NCBI GenBank assembly: GCA_017418445.1
Contig: JAFONM010000010.1
Location: 1-42,132, forward strand
Reading direction: 5' to 3'
DNA length: 42,132 nt
DNA from: Kiritimatiellia bacterium
GTDB taxonomy: Bacteria > Verrucomicrobiota > Kiritimatiellia > RFP12 > UBA1067
This document shows positions 40,476 to 42,132 of the stretch, piece after piece (position 1 is the stretch's first letter; each line of letters begins with the position of its first letter). The position numbers and the translations under genes are program-made. Under the pieces are notes generated by a model, which searched no databases, was not told the origin of the DNA, and saw only the letters and a list, made by a program, of their open reading frames with translations.

Positions 40476-40502
40476 AAAACGCCCCGGCCATGGCCGGGGC
40501 GT
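40476..40502 (-). terminator. Intrinsic terminator of the exported protein gene at 40550-41428
   Basis: A perfect GC-rich palindrome (ACGCCCCGGCCA and its complement, 40479-40502) is followed on the minus strand by TTTT. It lies about 48 bases after the stop codon. It is the clearest rho-independent terminator in the window. Confidence 0.75.
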
Positions 40503-40549
40503 CCCATTCTAGTCGCACCTCCTTTCTTTTGGAGCTGTCTACATGAACA

Positions 40550-41428
40550 TCAGAATGCCTCCGCGGCCTCCTCGACGCGCCTGCGGCGGCGCTCGGTGGC
40601 GTTCTTGCGGGCCTCGGCCCTTATCGCCTCGGTCTCGTCCGCGGCGACGGTCAGCTGCTCGTAGTCCCACGCGCCGATGACGGTCTCGTAGTCCGGCGAC
40701 GCGCCGGCGAGCGTCACGACGACGTGCCGTCCTCCGCCGAGGTCGAAGTCGTAGCGCGGGAGCGTCCAGCTGCAGAGCCTGGCCCACGTGGAATACCTCT
40801 TCTCGAGCGCCTCCAGGAGGTAGTGGCGGCGCCATCCGTTGCCGGGGTCCACGGCCTCCTTGGCGCATGCGAACACCTTCGCGACCCTGTGCGTAGTCGG
40901 CGTCACGTACACGTAGTAGTCGTCGAATCCGCCAAGAGTCTTCCTGGGGTCGAACTTCGCCCGGAGGAGAGTGGGCTCCGAAGCGTCTCGGACGAAATTC
41001 GTCCCCTCGAAGACATCGCCGAACTTGAGGCCCATGAAGGAGTCTGTCGCGACGGCGGGAGCCTCATCCCCGCATACTCCGTCGCTCTCCTCGCAGGGAG
41101 CCTCCTCGACGAAGCCGACGTCGCCGACGGGATAGCTCTGCGCGTATTCGCTCGTAGCGGTCTCCAGGACGTTCCCCTTCGTGTCGGTGGTCGTCCTCGT
41201 CTCGCGACGCCGCTCGGTGACCATGTTGCCGTTCGTCGTGACGTTCGATTCGGTGAACGACCTCGTGACGCTGCCGTTGTCGTTCGTGACCGAGACGCTC
41301 TCGGACGTCTTCGCGGTCGTCGCCCCCGCGGGCCTGTTCCTGTCTGCGGCGCTGCCGCACACGGCCACTACGGACAGCACTAGCGCCGTACCGAGCGAGG
41401 CCGCGATTATCGTTTTCTTTTCGCTCAT
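40550..41428 (-). CDS. Exported protein of unknown function, possible lipoprotein
   Basis: A 292-residue protein starting MSEKKTIIAASLGTALVLSV, a signal peptide. Cys24 in VVAVCGS is a weak lipobox candidate. A Thr/Ser/Asn-rich low-complexity segment (about 35-85, e.g. SVTNDNGSVTRSFTESNVTT) is followed by a globular region (about 120-265) with FMGLKFGDVFEG, GGFDDYYVYVTPTTHRVAKV and a C-terminal charged helix. I do not recognise the family. AAGGAAAGG precedes ATG 41428. It is a single-gene unit with its own promoter and a terminator. Confidence 0.8.
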   Translation of the reverse strand: MSEKKTIIAASLGTALVLSVVAVCGSAADRNRPAGATTAKTSESVSVTNDNGSVTRSFTESNVTTNGNMVTERRRETRTTTDTKGNVLETATSEYAQSYPVGDVGFVEEAPCEESDGVCGDEAPAVATDSFMGLKFGDVFEGTNFVRDASEPTLLRAKFDPRKTLGGFDDYYVYVTPTTHRVAKVFACAKEAVDPGNGWRRHYLLEALEKRYSTWARLCSWTLPRYDFDLGGGRHVVVTLAGASPDYETVIGAWDYEQLTVAADETEAIRAEARKNATERRRRRVEEAAEAF

Positions 41429-41449
41429 TTCCGTTTCCTTTCCTTTTCG

Positions 41450-41470
41450 CCGGGGAAACCATTCCCCCGG
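41450..41470 (-). promoter_or_regulatory. 5' leader hairpin of the exported protein gene
   Basis: CCGGGG and CCCCGG form a 6-bp GC stem around a 9-base loop in the leader, between the -10 and the ribosome-binding site. It could affect mRNA stability or translation; no known riboswitch is recognised. Confidence 0.35.
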
Positions 41471-41482
41471 TCAACACCGCAC

Positions 41483-41494
41483 ATTGTAGCATGC
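41483..41494 (-). promoter_or_regulatory. Extended -10 promoter of the exported protein gene
   Basis: ATGC followed by TACAAT (41483-41488) on the minus strand; TGC is the extended element. The hexamer ends 54 bases before ATG 41428, giving the longest leader in the window. Confidence 0.6.
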
Positions 41495-41528
41495 GGATGT
41501 TAAGGGAATGTTAACGGAAACGAGATTT

Positions 41529-42132
41529 TCAGGAAAGGCCGTTCTGCTTGGCGACGAGCGCGTCCGCGCCGTACATCTTGCGGAGCCTGGGCTTCTCGAT
41601 CTTGCCGGTAGGATTGCGCGGGACGTCCGCGAAGATGACCTTCCTCGGACGCTTGTAGCGCGGCAGCCCGAGGCAGAAGTCGTTGAACTCCTTCTCGGAG
41701 AGCTCCATCCCCTCCTTGACCGAGACGATCGCCGCTGCGATCTCGCCGAGGCGGTCGTCGGGGAGTCCGATGACCGCGACGTCCTTCACCTTCGGGTTCG
41801 AGCGGACGAAGTCCTCGATCTGCACGGGGTAGAGGTTCTCGCCTCCCGAGATGATGACGTCCTTCGCGCGGTCGACGAGGTAGATGAACCCGTCGCGCTC
41901 CTCGGCCATGTCTCCGGTGAGCAGCCAGCCCGGCTCCTTCATGATCTCGGCCGTCGCCTCGGGGTTGTGGTAGTACTCCTTCATCACGCCCGGGCCCTTG
42001 AGCGCGAGCTCGCCCACTTCGCCCGGCTTCACGGGCGTGACGCCGTCCGCGCCGACGATCTTCGTCTGCCAGCCGAATCCCGCGACGCCGATCGCGCCTA
42101 CGTGGTCGATGTTCTCGATGCCGAGATGCACC
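41529..42132 (-). CDS. AMP-forming acyl-CoA synthetase/ligase, C-terminal part (cut by window edge)
   Basis: About 200 C-terminal residues of an ANL-superfamily adenylating enzyme, running off the right edge. It shows GELALKGPGVMKEYYHNPEA, WLLTGDMAEERDGFIYLVDR (the conserved aspartates binding ribose), KDVIISGGENLYPVQIE (hinge region) and the catalytic lysine in PRNPTGKIEK. Long-chain fatty acyl-CoA ligase is the most likely member, but the substrate-binding half is outside the window. About 40 bases separate its stop from the next promoter. Confidence 0.9.
   Translation of the reverse strand, partial: VHLGIENIDHVGAIGVAGFGWQTKIVGADGVTPVKPGEVGELALKGPGVMKEYYHNPEATAEIMKEPGWLLTGDMAEERDGFIYLVDRAKDVIISGGENLYPVQIEDFVRSNPKVKDVAVIGLPDDRLGEIAAAIVSVKEGMELSEKEFNDFCLGLPRYKRPRKVIFADVPRNPTGKIEKPRLRKMYGADALVAKQNGLS

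Overview
The window is GC-rich, gene-dense bacterial chromosome with house-keeping content. There is no rRNA, CRISPR array, insertion sequence, prophage or plasmid gene. I count 38 protein genes (two cut by the window ends) and one tRNA. All but two genes lie on the minus strand. No stretch over 300 bases lacks a gene; the largest gap (40372-40549) holds a promoter, a terminator hairpin and a second palindrome. The gene set (paired SPFH proteins, TMEM43 homologue, EHD-like GTPase, secreted sialate O-acetylesterase, eukaryote-like UDP-glucose dehydrogenase) suggests a PVC-type bacterium such as a Verrucomicrobiota/Kiritimatiellae relative, but that placement is inference.

Layout, read in the direction of minus-strand transcription (right to left): an acyl-CoA ligase (cut); an exported protein of unknown function; a sialate O-acetylesterase; the rpmE-prfA-amidohydrolase-mur ligase operon; folE; then a small plus-strand island (acyl carrier protein plus PglD-type acyltransferase) diverging from an EHD-like GTPase/secreted protein/queE operon; nagA, tRNA-Ser(GCU) and miaB; a regulator-accD-accA-glyS-glycosyltransferase-HNH operon; TMEM43-plsY; a long stress/proteostasis operon (McsA/McsB-like fusion, clpC, yggS, two SPFH proteins, hrpB, pepP); polA; a poly-Gln exported protein with murG and dus; and ugd-argS-glycosyltransferase (cut).

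Four things stand out. (1) Most transcription units start from one recognisable promoter: an extended -10 (TGRTATAAT) behind an A/T tract and usually a G-rich block, with no -35 hexamer. In six units the -10 lies only 6-9 nt from an unambiguous start codon, so those mRNAs should be leaderless or nearly so. miaB likewise starts 6 nt after the encoded CCA of tRNA-Ser. (2) The gene before clpC encodes a McsA-type zinc finger joined to what looks like the C-terminal part of McsB, without the arginine-kinase active site; the adjacent ClpC has lost one of two glutamates known to bind phosphoarginine. (3) Two adjacent SPFH proteins each carry three tandem ~57-residue beta modules ahead of the SPFH domain. 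(4) Short arrays of a degenerate heptamer (YGGCGRN) occur at five places, all within or at the end of coding frames, adding a peptide like R-x-P-P-A-A-G to unrelated proteins.

Gene ends are tightly packed: eleven neighbouring pairs share a 4-base stop/start overlap (ATGA, GTGA or TTGA), implying translational coupling.
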